NCBI RefSeq assembly: GCF_010389155.1
Contig: NC_057769.1
Span: forward strand, 30,938,735-31,002,734
Source of the DNA: Erigeron canadensis
Taxonomy: Eukaryota; Streptophyta; Magnoliopsida; Asterales; Asteraceae
Reading direction: 5' to 3'
DNA length: 64,000 nucleotides
Positions 36,181 to 47,563 of this stretch are shown here, in pieces. Numbering within the stretch: the stretch's first letter is position 1; each line of letters opens with the position of its first letter. The notes under the pieces are model-generated. The model searched no databases. It was not told the DNA's origin and was given only the letters and a program-made list of their open reading frames with translations. Made by a program: the position numbers and the translations under genes.

Positions 36181-36625
36181 TGAAGGGTGTTTCATGTTAT
36201 GATTGTCTCAAAAGTCTAAGCTTTTGGTATGTGTAAAAAAAGTAAAAGTTTAAGATGGATATAATGGTATACAATAATTATATATGTAAGGGCAAATAAG
36301 TAAATTCACATGTCTCAGATTTATAAACTTTTTCACACCACCCAATAATCTTTAATAAGAAGTACAAATAAATATTCAGCAACAAATAACTTAATGTCAA
36401 ATTATCATAGCACCACGTACAAATAGTAGTTTTTGAATCTTGATAAAAATTATTTAACTTAACCCCTCAAGTTACTTTTAATTTGAGGGTATCTCAACCC
36501 TGTTAAGAATACATAATAACACATAATAAGAATAGTTTGTGTAAGCAACCTTGCTGCTAAAAGCTTTAATTTAAAATGATCTTGATAGATCGATATGTGT
36601 ATGTATTCCGAGTAAAGTCTCTATG

Positions 36626-37110
36626 CACTACAACAAATTTGTCGTCTGTATGTAACTTTTCAATTTTAAAAATGTGTAAAATTTTGCTAAGTTGTTCACA
36701 TTGGAAAATGTGTACAAATTATCTACAATAAAAAGTGCAAAAGAAGTTACAAGTTTCACATTTAAAAGTATGAAGACAAATATAAGTATGTACAATATTA
36801 TATTTGTACGCACTTTTAAATGTGTAAATTATTTTTTTGAGGGTGATTTCTACGTACTTAAAAATCATTTGCTCGTGGGTGAATTTTAAAAAAGTGCGTA
36901 GAAATAACTCGTGAATAAATGATATGATCTCTACACTTATAAGTGCATAAAGTATAAAATTTTACGCACTTATTAGTGTAAATATTTTTCTTCATACTTT
37001 TAAATTTAATTTTGTACTCATTTATAAGTGTGAATAATTCAATAAAATTTAATATACTTTTTAAAATTGTGTAAAACAAAATGTATAGAATTAACTAATT
37101 TATTGTAGCG
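36626..37110. mobile_element. CACTA-type MITE, 485 bp, TSD ATG
   Basis: Left end CACTACAACAAATTTG and right end, opposite strand, CGCTACAATAAATTAG. It is flanked by ATG at 36623-36625 and 37111-37113. The interior is palindromic with many TGTGTAAA/TTTACAC and AAGTGTG motifs. It is more diverged than the copy at 28441 but of the same kind. Confidence 0.8.
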
Positions 37111-37464
37111 ATGGTTTTTGTTGATTCAGCCTCTAGATTTACGTATAGTAGTAGTGTAAGTACATATAATTATTTATTAAAATTGATATAAAAATTAAGT
37201 ATGCAAGCCCTTTAGCCTTATCGGCCTTATCTAAGACCATGTATATGAATAAAATTCAATATATAATTTTTGTAAGTCCTTGCTTGAAACAAAATCTATG
37301 AGTCTACACGTACGTACTATACGGTGGCGTACGTCTATGTTTTAATTGTATAACAAACAACCACATGAACCAACATCCATGAACATATGTTCGTCATATA
37401 TATAGCGGCGGCTGACAGTGGCAGAATCAAGTTTTGGAAGTGATTCCGTCATTATTTTTTACGA

Positions 37465-37894
37465 AAGTAAGTATCCGCGCGTTGCGGCGGTGAGATGGTG
37501 GAGGTAATAGCTAGGTCAGAGAGTGTCATAGTCAAATGCTTACGGTCGCCGCCCTCCGCCCTCAGATTTAAAATTTCGTCGAAAGTATATCGAATGACAT
37601 CTCTAATGAAAGAGCATGAAATTTTAAGAACACCCATACAATTTTTATAATTTATCGACGTATAATTTTTGAGATAAAAGATTTTGAATGAATTAGAGGA
37701 ATAAATGATTTATGGAGGAGAGAGAAAAAAGATGATTGGTTGAGATTTGAGGAGAGAGAAAGGGTATTATGGTTATTTTAGATAAATATAGAATAGATGA
37801 GAGGGATATTATGGGGATGTACTTAAAAACAATATTGAAAATTTCAACTCAATGTTGAAAATCTAAAAGGAATCTGCTTTATAATATAGTATAG
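37465..37894 (-). mobile_element. non-autonomous Helitron, minus orientation
   Basis: On the minus strand it starts TCTATACTATATTATAAAGC at 37894 and ends in the CGCCGCAACGCGCGGATAC region near 37465. The body aligns over its length with the Helitron at 29004-29428 (shared CCATAAATCATTTATTC, TCTCAAAAA, GATAAATTATAAAAATT, GTTCTTAAAATTT). Confidence 0.78.
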
Positions 37895-39620
37895 ATTGCT
37901 AGCCTTATATTTACACAAAAGTACGATTGGGGCAAGTTTATGTACAATTTTAATAGTTTCAAAGATTTATGACAATGTTTAATAGATTGCGGAGGTAATG
38001 CTAGACTGGTTGAACTTTGGCATCGCAATCAGGTCTTCGACCAGTACGTTATAAGTTCAAGTTAACAGTTTGAAAAAATTTAACTCAAACCAGACCTGAT
38101 CGATAACAGATATATATATCGACTAGAAAAGTACAAGTCTAACACACAATACATCAAGCATATATAGCATAACCTTCCAAAATCTTTTTGATTTGGAGTC
38201 TTAATTTTTGTATCAAAACTTATTTGCAAAGAACTTCCAAATTAAATTTCGAGTACAACTAATTAACTACTCCAGTAGATAAGTATTGGCCGGTTGATTT
38301 ATTACCAATTTAATTTGATCGATTTCATATGATGTAATAGTTCTTCTTGTTGATCACATCCGTACAAAGTGGGAGGATGCATGTATGGTAATTTCGAATA
38401 GACATGCTACGTTAAATTAATAATTAATATGCATGCATTGGTTCGTCACAAGGTTGACTAAGGTACGGACAATGATATAACTATTGAATACGGAGTATTA
38501 TAATACCATCGATGTAATGATATTTATTATATTAAGTAAGAATTTTTTTTTTTTTACTTTACTAATAATTAATTTAATTGGCTGAAAAAATTTTTAAATT
38601 GGAATTTAATTTTCTATCAATTAGAACAGATTCTAATCAAATTTGTTGTGGCTTCGTATTTGATTTTACATTATTTTTTTCTTCTGCGTAGCTTGATCGA
38701 TTTTACATCTTGTTAAAGGAAATATTAATTGGTTGTTTTGTGTCTTTGACTTACTCCATCTTCATTATTCAATGTATGCTTGGTGTAAAATGTCCGTTTC
38801 CAACTAAGTAATCAAATTTGATGTCTAGTGAAATTTTTTTTAAAAACTTACACCAAAATCGGTGCATCATTTGACGCAAATATTTGACATGCCCTTAATG
38901 ACGTTTTCTCGACGAATGTTACTCGTACTATGTTAATCATTAGCGTTTCAAACTATTTATGTGAAAACGTTTAAAGTGTATACTCATTGTCGACATAGTT
39001 TCGTACAAATAACATTAGTTCATTTTAGGTTAGATATTTTAGCGTGATTGGATTAACTTGTTTGATCAATTAAGTTATAATAACACATCATATGAGTTTG
39101 GTAGTGCAGAATGCATGCTTATTTGTAATTATTATGATCTTAGGGGTGAAACCTTTAAAGGACGTGGGGGCACACATCTCCTTGAAAGCAGGGTCTAAGG
39201 GGCCTTGCCCCTTGTTGGGGTTGAGCTTGAGGGGTTGAATTTACCAACTTGTAAAACTTGGTAAATTACAGCATAAAAGTTACTTAATGGGTCTTAATTG
39301 TATATTTGTATTCATTCTGATATCATGAATTCCCTATAGTTTTTTTTTCTTTCTCTAGTTCTCTCTCAAACATAATCATATTGAACATTCTTTAATCCCT
39401 TATTATATCCGATTGAATATTATAAGGTAAACCACTGAACTGATTCAATTTGAAAGTTGTTTTTACGTTTTCAGAGAGTGTTTAATATTGGGTTTTGTTT
39501 GTTATTTACCATATATCACCAGTATTTTATTTACTTTGAAAAAAGATCTTGTGTGTTTTTAGATAAAATTTAGGCATGAATCTTCTTCTGACTGAAGTAT
39601 ATGTTTCATTTTTTTTAAAA
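37895..39620. other. intergenic, no gene seen
   Basis: AT-rich. A segment at about 39140-39245 (GGTGAAACCTTTAAAGG, GGGGCCTTGCCCCTTG) is GC-richer and contains a small hairpin. It is not assigned to a family. Confidence 0.5.
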
Positions 39621-39621
39621 G

Positions 39622-39735
39622 TACTCCCTCTGTCCCATTTTAATTGGCACGTTGATCAATTTTGACCGTAAATAATTTTATTTGACAATTAAAAAAGTAA
39701 ATTTGACAAATTAAACTTTAATGTTCTGGAATAGG
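39622..39735. mobile_element. Stowaway-like end (CTCCCTCTGTCCCATTTTAA)
   Basis: GTACTCCCTCTGTCCCATTT is the well-known left terminus of Tc1/mariner Stowaway MITEs in plants. A matching right end is not obvious; the nearest candidate is TATGGAGTATT near 40315. It is called as a fragment. Confidence 0.5.
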
Positions 39736-40733
39736 TCTATATATTATAAATAGGGGTGAGTAAAAATAAATACTAAAATCTGAAATAAACCAAACCAAAA
39801 CACACCAAAATTGGTGATAGGTGTAAGTTAAAAGTTAAATTTTTGGATATTCTAATATTACTTACATCATCATCAGTCTTTTATCTTGTAAGTATTTTTA
39901 CTACGTACTCTCTTTCTTTACATCAATTACTTACACTACTTTTCATCGCCACCATCATCACCAATCGTCGTTGTCACTACATCATCATCGGATTGCACAA
40001 GTATCCCATATTGTAGGTTTAAAAAAGATAATTGAGTTTCAATCCTTTTTTACTTTTACTATTTGATTTATCATGTATAGTACGTATAAGGTTTTGTAAA
40101 TATGTATTTAAACTTTAACAAATTAGTGTATTTAAGTTTTGTTATAAACTTAAAACAGTCTTTAAAATTTTTAGTAAAAAATAATTTAATGCATTAAAAT
40201 TTATACTTACTGTTAAAAAATTCAAAAAATAATTTTTAAAATATAATATATAAGGTTCAAACATATAATAAGTTGTCAGTAACAATTCATGTTTTCTTTT
40301 TAAATTAAAAATTACTATGGAGTATTGAATAAAGAAAGTCAACTATAAGTACGGCAGACCCACAAATGACCGTACCTATCCCGTGTTTGGTTAGTAGTCT
40401 ATTTATAGTTTTTATTTAACTCTTGTCTACACTGTACATGATAAGGGATGATATCTAACTTTTTAAATTTAAGGTTAAACTAAATTGGTGTATAAACTTT
40501 TCAAGGGTTAATTTAATTTAAAATTTTAATTGTAAATTTCAAGTGTCTGCAAAAAACATGTAGCTATACATGATGCCACTAATTTTTGCCGATTGTTTGC
40601 TTAGGATTATGTTCATTGGATCTAATATCTAATTGATAGGTTATATATGTTTAATTGGAAAGAAAAAGAAAAGTTAGTGTAAATATAGGTAACTGGAATC
40701 TGGTCTCATTTATATATATACATATATATATAT

Positions 40734-41210
40734 TGAAAAGTTATTTTGAGAACTTTTTTTTTGCGAGAACCTTTGAGAACTTTTCAAATCAAGCCCAACC
40801 GATGACTATTCTTTACATGAAATTTGTTTTTTAATTATTTTCTGAATAACTTATGTGTAGTTTTGAAGTTTATAATTGTGTGGAAGCATGGATTATCATT
40901 CGTTATACAATTATGTGGAGATTTGGATTCTTGATCACATGTGCACGAATATTGCTATGATTACATGTGATCGACTTGAATACATGTGATCATAGCAATA
41001 TTCGTGCACATGTGATCAATAATCCAAATCTCCACATAATTGTATAACGAATGATAATCTATGCCTCAACACAATTATAAACTTCAAAATTATACATAAG
41101 TTATTCAGAAAACAGTCAAAAAACAATTTTCATATAAAGAACAATCATCGGTTGGGCTTGATTTGAAAAGTTCTCACAAAAAAAAAGAGTTCTCAAAATA
41201 ACTTTACCCT
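40734..41210. repeat. near-perfect ~470-bp fold-back element
   Basis: The left arm (about 40734-40970) and right arm (about 40977-41210) are reverse complements over almost their full length. Outer blocks are AAGTTATTTTGAGAACT and AGTTCTCAAAATAACTTT, middle blocks TCAAGCCCAACCGATGA and TCATCGGTTGGGCTTGA, and inner blocks GATCACATGTGCACGAATAT and ATATTCGTGCACATGTGATC. The loop is only a few bases around 40973. It sits between (TA)n tracts. There is no coding sequence. Transcription would give a long hairpin RNA. Confidence 0.93.
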
Positions 41211-41763
41211 ATATATATATACACACTAGATTAAATACTTTTAAAAAGATAAACATAAACATAATATAATAAACAATCTTAATATTAAAAAAAATTATTG
41301 TTGAATTAATAAAAAACATAGTATGATGTATATAAACTTTTTTGTATTCATATAGAAAATAGAAAAATAAATATTAATAATTATGAACATGATTAAAATG
41401 GATAATTAAGATTATACATGACAACATAAATATATCAATTTAAATAAAAACAATGATAACTCATTAAGAGATTAAGAGATACATATGTTAGGATTAAATT
41501 GAATTTATTAAAATAATACTACATATCCACTAGCCGATCATTAAGAGATTTACTACGTATACAATTTTTTTTTTACTTTTTAAATTTTTTTTATTATTAA
41601 TTAATGATGATTAGGATAAAGAATAAAAATTTTTAAAGGAATGCTTAAAATTAGAAAATTAATGTAAATATGACACATAATGAAAAATCCTACATGCATT
41701 TTCTCATAATTGCCAACTAATCAAAAAACTATCCTCTCTTAGTTATATAGAGAAATATATATA

Positions 41764-42151
41764 GGGACAATTAATTAAGAACAATCTTAAAATAAGAACA
41801 CGATGACAAAACTTAAAAATTACATTTTAATGCATTAAAAGTCCATAAAACTAAGATAATGTATAATTAATTATCATTATTTAAGTATTTAACAACATAT
41901 TGGTCTGTCAAAATCGAGAAAATCATGTTTTTTGTTTTGTGCATCCATCTTGAATGCATAATTATCCAAATGATGCATCCAACAAAAACCGTGATTTTTC
42001 AATTTTGACGGGTCAATGTGTTGTTAAAACTTAAATAATTAGTTATGCACTATATATGTTAGATTTGTGAATTTTTAATGCTTCAAAATGATGTTTTTAA
42101 GTGTTTACACCGTTCTTACTTTAAAAGTACGTGTTCTTACCGGAGTGTTAC
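41764..42151. mobile_element. palindromic MITE family A, copy 1
   Basis: Left GGGACAATTAATTAAGAAC, right end on the opposite strand GTAACACTCCGGTAAGAAC. Internal palindromic blocks are TGCATTAAAAGTCCATAAA, TTTTGTGCATCCATCTT and TGATGCATCCAACA. The same family occurs at 50597-50978 (opposite orientation) and 53591-53981. It is embedded in (TA)n. Confidence 0.85.
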
Positions 42152-42173
42152 TATATATATATATATATATATA

Positions 42174-42215
42174 CACGAGCATGGTACCCGCGCAATCCAA
42201 CGGCGAGCCGACAAT
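42174..42215 (-). mobile_element. Helitron 3' terminus (minus orientation)
   Basis: On the minus strand GCCGTTGGATTGCGCGGGTACC then ATGCTCGT. The hairpin pair and terminal CTCGT resemble the copy at 29004. The element probably extends right to an unidentified 5' end; sequence to 43260 shows no gene. Confidence 0.5.
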
Positions 42216-43260
42216 GATGGTGGTGTGATGGCCGCGACAGATGGTGACGGTGGTGGCGGAATCAATTGGTGTAAATAAAAATATTTGATTTAAAGGGAGT
42301 TAATAGAGATATACATTATAATATAATGGATTAATGGTGTAATTTATTATTAATATTTGTTGGTGATTTAATTCATTAAAGGTATTTTGATAAATCCGCA
42401 TGTTCCATTTTTTCTAAACTTTCAACATGAGTTTATAGTGATATAGATCAAAGCGACATAGATTGAGACTTGATTTCCTTCTCAAGAGAAGAACGGTTGT
42501 TTTGAGTTCGCTATTATTGGTACTGAATTGATTGGTGCTTACGTATAATTTCACTGTAAACAAAAACTAAAATTAAATCTCTATTGGTATTTTTTTTCAA
42601 TACCGGTTTAGTTTTGGTTATCCAAATAAACACCCCTAATCTCCGACTCCGATGTCATTTTGGTATCCATAAATCCCACTCACACGCAAGTGAGCAAATT
42701 ACCTAACCACAAGTCATTTTACATGTCAAAGATTAAACCCAAACTTTTATATTTGTAAACTCCATACTAAATTTTATATGTGTTAAGTTCATACTAAATT
42801 TGATGTTTGTAGAATATGACAAAACACGCATGAAACGCGTTATGTAAAGATAATGACACAAGGAACTACCATACTATTTAATTTAATCTAATATCTAATT
42901 TATCTAATACTATAATATAAGGGTGTATAAATGAATAAAAAGATACTTTCTCGTAAAATAATTAATGGGGATCTGAACGGTTGCAAAAACATATAAGTGG
43001 TAAATGAATCATGCAAGGCCTTTCCATAACTACTTCTTTCTTTATTCTTCTATCATTTATCAGTTTTTTTTTAAAAACATTATCTTTTTATAACTCCATT
43101 ATTTTATTATTTCATTTATTTTTTTCATAAATTAAATAAATAGATTTTATATTTTATTATTATTAAAACACAATACAATAAAAAAGACAACACATAATTT
43201 TTTTTAAAAAAAAGTACATGATAAAAACACGCAATACATTAGAATGCTAAGATTATTTAT
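42216..43260. other. intergenic, no gene seen
   Basis: AT-rich, with the possible body of a Helitron at the left and long A/T runs at 43070-43220. No coding signal. Confidence 0.5.
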
Positions 43261-43269
43261 CATATTTTA

Positions 43270-44130
43270 TTGACATACTTCATATGCCATGGTGATTGTG
43301 CATCAAACCGCATCGAAAGGCTTTGTGGATTGGAGGTAATTCGAGGGTAAAACCCTAAAGGGTATTTAGGCTTTGTTGGCGATTCCTCAAAGGTTGGAGC
43401 GTTGCTCCTTTACGCCAACTAAAGTGTATTGGGTTGTGTGTCGAACCGTGTTCGACTTTACTTAGGGTTTTTGGGTTCGATCAATGATCGTATGTGTGTT
43501 GTCGATATTGTATATCGTTTGTATGTGTTTGATTGATGATGTCGAATGTGGAGGAGTCCTCCTACTTTTATAGGAGGAGGTTCCTTGATTAGAGGAGAAG
43601 GTTAGGGTTTTTCCTATTCCTTCTTTGAATCAAACTCTACTTACCATGTTTATCCGATCTAGTTTCCTTATGAAGATATCCTATAACATTCCGGACCAAG
43701 CAAGTATTGTATTTATCTTCGAGAAGGATTTCTATTAATCCTTCTTGCATCTTGGTCGAGTTAAGCACCTTCGTGCTTATCCCCTTTGTTGGGGTGCTTC
43801 GTGTTAGGTGTGGTTCGTATACTGCTTCGAATGGATACATCGTCAAGCCCCCAGTCTAATATTATAGACTGCTAGGGATAAGATTTTAGACTTCATGCTC
43901 TGAATTCTTCTTTTCTTCTATCTTTGTGAGCCCAGTTAGTATCGAGATGTACGACCTACGTTGCCTTACAGGAAATTTCTTTTTCTTATGTTTGTCTTCG
44001 GGTTGTATCCACTACTTGTCTTATTGTTAAGGGGATTTTCTTTGAAGGACTGAATGTATACTTTCGCAATCAACGAGGGTTAAAGATAGGTGACTTTTTC
44101 TTCAGGGGGCGAAAGTGAAATATTTGGATT
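43270..44130. mobile_element. possible LTR-retroelement fragment
   Basis: Compositionally unlike its AT-rich neighbours (higher GC, many TCGA motifs). It has a TATA-like CTTTTATAGG inside a small palindrome GAGTCCTCCTAC...GTAGGAGG-like context at about 43552-43582, and then the phrase CAAGCCCCCAGTCT, a common LTR-type motif. Boundaries and family were not determined. The short minus-strand frame at 43637-43846 is not considered a gene. Confidence 0.3.
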
Positions 44131-44179
44131 AGATTTCTAGGGAAGCTTTTGAGAGGCATAAATTCAAAATTCAAAAAAG

Positions 44180-44600
44180 ATTCTACTTTAAATTTCTATG
44201 TTTTTTCCTTCGCGAGACAACCACCACCAGCCACCATCATCTCTGACCACCCCAACCACGGCGCCAACGCCAATAGTAAGGGCTTCGCCCGTACCATAGC
44301 GAACCGTCACCATATCTTGGATCGTCGCCATCAAATCCATATGATTCCCATATGCATCCCTTGACGGCTAGCTTAGAACGGATGAGGGCCTCTGGCCCGT
44401 ATCGTATCCACCTGAAAACGAACCTGATTCTCGCTGGAAAGTTAACTTACACATGTGTAAGTCTCGCCGGAGATGGTCGTCGTCGCCAGAGGATCATAGT
44501 GGTGGTGGTGGTCGTCGTAGATGGAAGGAAGAAAAAGAAGGAGGAAAAACCTCGTACTTTTTGTACTTTTTAAATGCTTGTACTATAAATAACTCACCCC
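44180..44600. mobile_element. GC-rich fold-back MITE family, left-truncated copy
   Basis: Shares TTTTTTCCTTCGCGAGACAA, CCTTGACGG and GGATGAGGGCCTCTGGCCCG with 45185-45390. It ends with an arm (GAAGGAAGAAAAAGAAGGAG...TAGTACAAGC reversed) that is the inverse of 44966-45045. CTTACACATGTGTAAG palindrome is present. Open frames here are repeat by-products. A (CA)n/(TA)n tract follows at 44604-44640. Confidence 0.6.
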
Positions 44601-44601
44601 T

Positions 44602-44640
<39 letters not shown>

Positions 44641-44943
44641 GGCGCAAGTTATTTTAGGACCACTTATTTTAGAACCAATTTTAGGACATGTGTTTTTAGT
44701 AACTTACACACCACCATGATCATCTTCGACCACCACCGTGATTTTCCGACCACCGCGTCGCCGGAAAATCATGTGTAAGTTAACATACACATGTATAAGT
44801 TACACATGTGTAAGGTAAGTAACTTACACATGATTTTCCAGTGGGGTCGTCGCCAGAAAGTCTTGTATATCGTAGTAGATGATGATGGTGATTTGTAAGT
44901 TACAAAAAATACATGTCCTAATTGGTTCTAAAATAACCCACCC
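44641..44943. mobile_element. fold-back MITE with TTATTTTAGGACC arms
   Basis: Left AAGTTATTTTAGGACC...GAACCAATTTTAGGACATGT pairs with right ACATGTCCTAATTGGTTCTAAAATAACCC. The inner arms TGATTTTCC...GGAAAATCATGTGTAAGTTA also pair. It contains several TTACACATGTGTAA palindromes. Confidence 0.75.
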
Positions 44944-44965
44944 ATATATATATATATATATATGA

Positions 44966-45560
44966 AAGTTATTTTTAGTACAAGGGTTTGAAAAAGTACA
45001 AAAAATACAAGGTATTTCCTCCTTCTTCTTCCTTCTTCCTTCCATCTTCGGCCACCACCACCACCACCACCATGATCATCTCCGACCACCACCATGATCC
45101 TCCGGCCACGACGACCATCTCCGACGAGACTTACACATGTGTAAGTACAACTTTTTTTTAGCATTTTAGGGTTTAAAAATTCTAGGTTTTTTCCTTCGCG
45201 AGACAACCACCACCAGCCTCCATCATCTCCGACCACCCCAACCACGGTGCCGGCGCCGGTATCAAGGGCTTCACCCGTACCGTGGCAAACTATCACCATC
45301 TCTTGGATCGCCGCCCATCAAATCCATATGATTTTCCATATGCGTCCCTTGACAGTCAGCTTAGAACGGATGAGGGCCTCTGGCCCGTACCGTATCCACC
45401 CGAAAGTTAACTTACACAGTGTAAGTTGTACTGACACATGTGTAAGTGTCGCCGGAGATGGTCGCCGTCGCCGAAGGATCATGGTGGTGGTCGGAGATGA
45501 TCATGGTGGTGGTTGTGGTGGTCGGAAATGGAAGGAACAAGCATGTGTAAGTTAACTTAC
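44966..45560. mobile_element. GC-rich fold-back MITE family, longer copy
   Basis: Left arm ATGATCCTCCGGCCACGACG...ACTTACACATGTGTAAGT is mirrored by right GTGTAAGTGTCGCCGGAGAT...GAAGGATCATGGTGG. The interior matches 44180-44450 in the same orientation. The right end fades at about 45560. Confidence 0.65.
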
Positions 45561-46484
45561 ACATGTACTTTTAAGACACATTGAGATGAATGCTTTTAAG
45601 ACAATTCTTATTAAACTTGCGATGTACGAATAATTTGACAACGAAAAAGAAACAATGGTATGTAATCTTTCTATATGATCAATAGGCAAATCTCATACCC
45701 GATAACAATATCACATATGTCCTCATGAAAGATAAAAATAATTTTGGAGATGACATACATTTATATGCTCATGGCTAGATGTGGTTGTAACATCATGTTT
45801 GGCAAGAGCGTTTGGAGAGCTTTACCTTTTAATTTTGAACAAAACGCTCCTATTGTGTTAAAAACTTTGTTAGGATGATGCTAGCTTTAACTTTTAGTTG
45901 AAAGAAAAAGCTTCAAAATAGCGTTTCATGAGCTTTAGTTTTTCAATGAATCTTTTAGTCATATTAAGCACACAAAAGCTCCAAACGCTATTGTGTGTTT
46001 TTGCCTAACGTTGGATGTGTGACAATTATGATGATAAAACAACTCATCACCATGTTAATTCTAATATGTGCTTTTGGATTGTTAGTAATGACTTCAAAAG
46101 AGTAAAAAAAAAACATAAATATATAACAAAAATAAATCTTTTGTACGTCTAAAACAAAATAAATGTGGATATTATCACATTTAAGGCTTAACATTTAGTT
46201 GCTTTTTTTTTGTTGATCTTTACCTATTCTACATTTTTCTTGATGTGGATAATATTAGTTTTATTTCATTTTATATATATATATATATATAAATAAGATA
46301 AATATTGAGAATAAAATATGGAGTTGCCACATAAGATAAATCATATGTGGCATTGTTAAAATACGTTTTAATTTGAGTTGGATAGTTTCAGAAAGTCAGG
46401 ATTCTTATTGTTTTAATATATAGATATAGATATAGATATAGATATATATATATAGATGTTTAATATTAATATTAACATCAATAT
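45561..46484. other. intergenic with one MITE-like fold-back
   Basis: At 45797-46009, TTTGGCAAGAGCGTTTGGAG and the inverse of TCCAAACGCTATTG...TTTTTGCCTAACG form imperfect arms of a ~210-bp MITE. Elsewhere AT-rich with (TA)n near 46272-46290 and (GATATA)n near 46424-46456. No gene. Confidence 0.55.
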
Positions 46485-46661
46485 ATGGTTTTTTTAACGA
46501 CATTTTATTCTACTTCTAGACCTAAATTACACGTATGTCTGAAAACCAGAACTCTCAAAAAACCCCTATTAATTCACTCTCACAAATGTGAGAAGTGGGA
46601 TTCGAACCAAGTGGATCCTCTAAAGGTCAAAAACCTTAGAGTCACCAACCCCATTGGCAAT
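46485..46661 (-). mobile_element. tRNA-related SINE-like repeat
   Basis: On the minus strand the head has GGGGTTGGTGACTC, then GGTTCGAATCCCA as a good pol III B box, and the body ends in an A-rich tail (GTCGTTAAAAAAA). The same family as 14947-15098. No clear flanking duplication. Confidence 0.6.
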
Positions 46662-46741
46662 ATTAAATTTAGATAGATGTTACTTATGAGCAATGATTGA
46701 TTGCGTTGTGCTTTGCGATTGATGTTACGTTCTCGTTATTA

Positions 46742-46998
46742 GAGTATCTCCAATGGTTAAGCTTTTTTAAGAAAAGTTATTGATAAAGTTGATACTCCAA
46801 TGGTAAAAATTATTAAAAAAATCTTTTAAATATTATATAATAACAAAACAAACATAAAAAAGAGAGTGTTATATTCTTCTAAAGACTTGAAGATTGTCAA
46901 GTTATTGATGAAAAACTTTTCACTCCAATAAATAAAAATTATGTAAAAACTTTTCTGAATAGTGAAAAGCTTTATAAAAAGTTTTATTAGAGATGCTC
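46742..46998. mobile_element. PIF/Harbinger-type MITE, 257 bp, TSD TTA
   Basis: Left GAGTATCTCCAATGG, right (opposite strand) GAGCATCTCTAATAAAAC, flanked by TTA at 46739-46741 and 46999-47001. No coding sequence. The ends match the common plant GAGCATCTCCAATGG Tourist-like family. Confidence 0.85.
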
Positions 46999-47008
46999 TT
47001 AACATATA

Positions 47009-47563
47009 CAGTAGAACCTCTATAAAATAATAGTCGATAAATTAATAATCTCGATAAAATTAATAATTTGTCTAGTTTCAACTTGGAACCAGTACAAATA
47101 TGGACTCAAATCAATAAAATAATAAGATAATAACTTTTCGGAAATCCTAGTGTAAATATATTGGTACTGGCGAAACTATAAATTAATAATTCCTATCTAA
47201 AATTTTTAAAATTATCTAGTAAAAATGAATTTATAGTCATTTGTTTTCTGTGGAAAAGGGCATCGGGAGTTACTTTGCCTGTTTAGTCATTTATTTTCTT
47301 TTTTAACTTTAAATCTATAATGAGTTTTTTTATATAAATTTTCTTATTGTACTTAAGAGTTTAGATGTTATCGAAGTTGTAAATTGTTGTTGCCACTTAC
47401 AATGCTTCTTTTCAAATGACCGGTTCAAAGTTAACAAATCTTCCTCAAGCTTGTCATATATGAATTTCATTAAATTAATAATTTATTAATTAATCGATAT
47501 AATAGTATCTCGCTAAATTGATAAAATATCCGGCTGATCCGACGTTACTAATTTGTAGAGGTT
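47009..47563. mobile_element. hAT-like element with CAGTAGAACCTCTATAAA end
   Basis: The left terminus CAGTAGAACCTCTATAAAAT is a familiar plant hAT-type end. The right side has TTAATAATTTATTAATTAAT and TAGAGGTT, its partial inverse, with the last bases lost. It is probably a decayed non-autonomous copy. Confidence 0.55.

Noticed and set aside
45247..45555. 102-residue plus-strand frame with His/Arg/Gly-rich text (and similar at 44149-44573)
   Set aside because: Located wholly in duplicated fold-back MITE sequence; the frame is not kept between the two copies.
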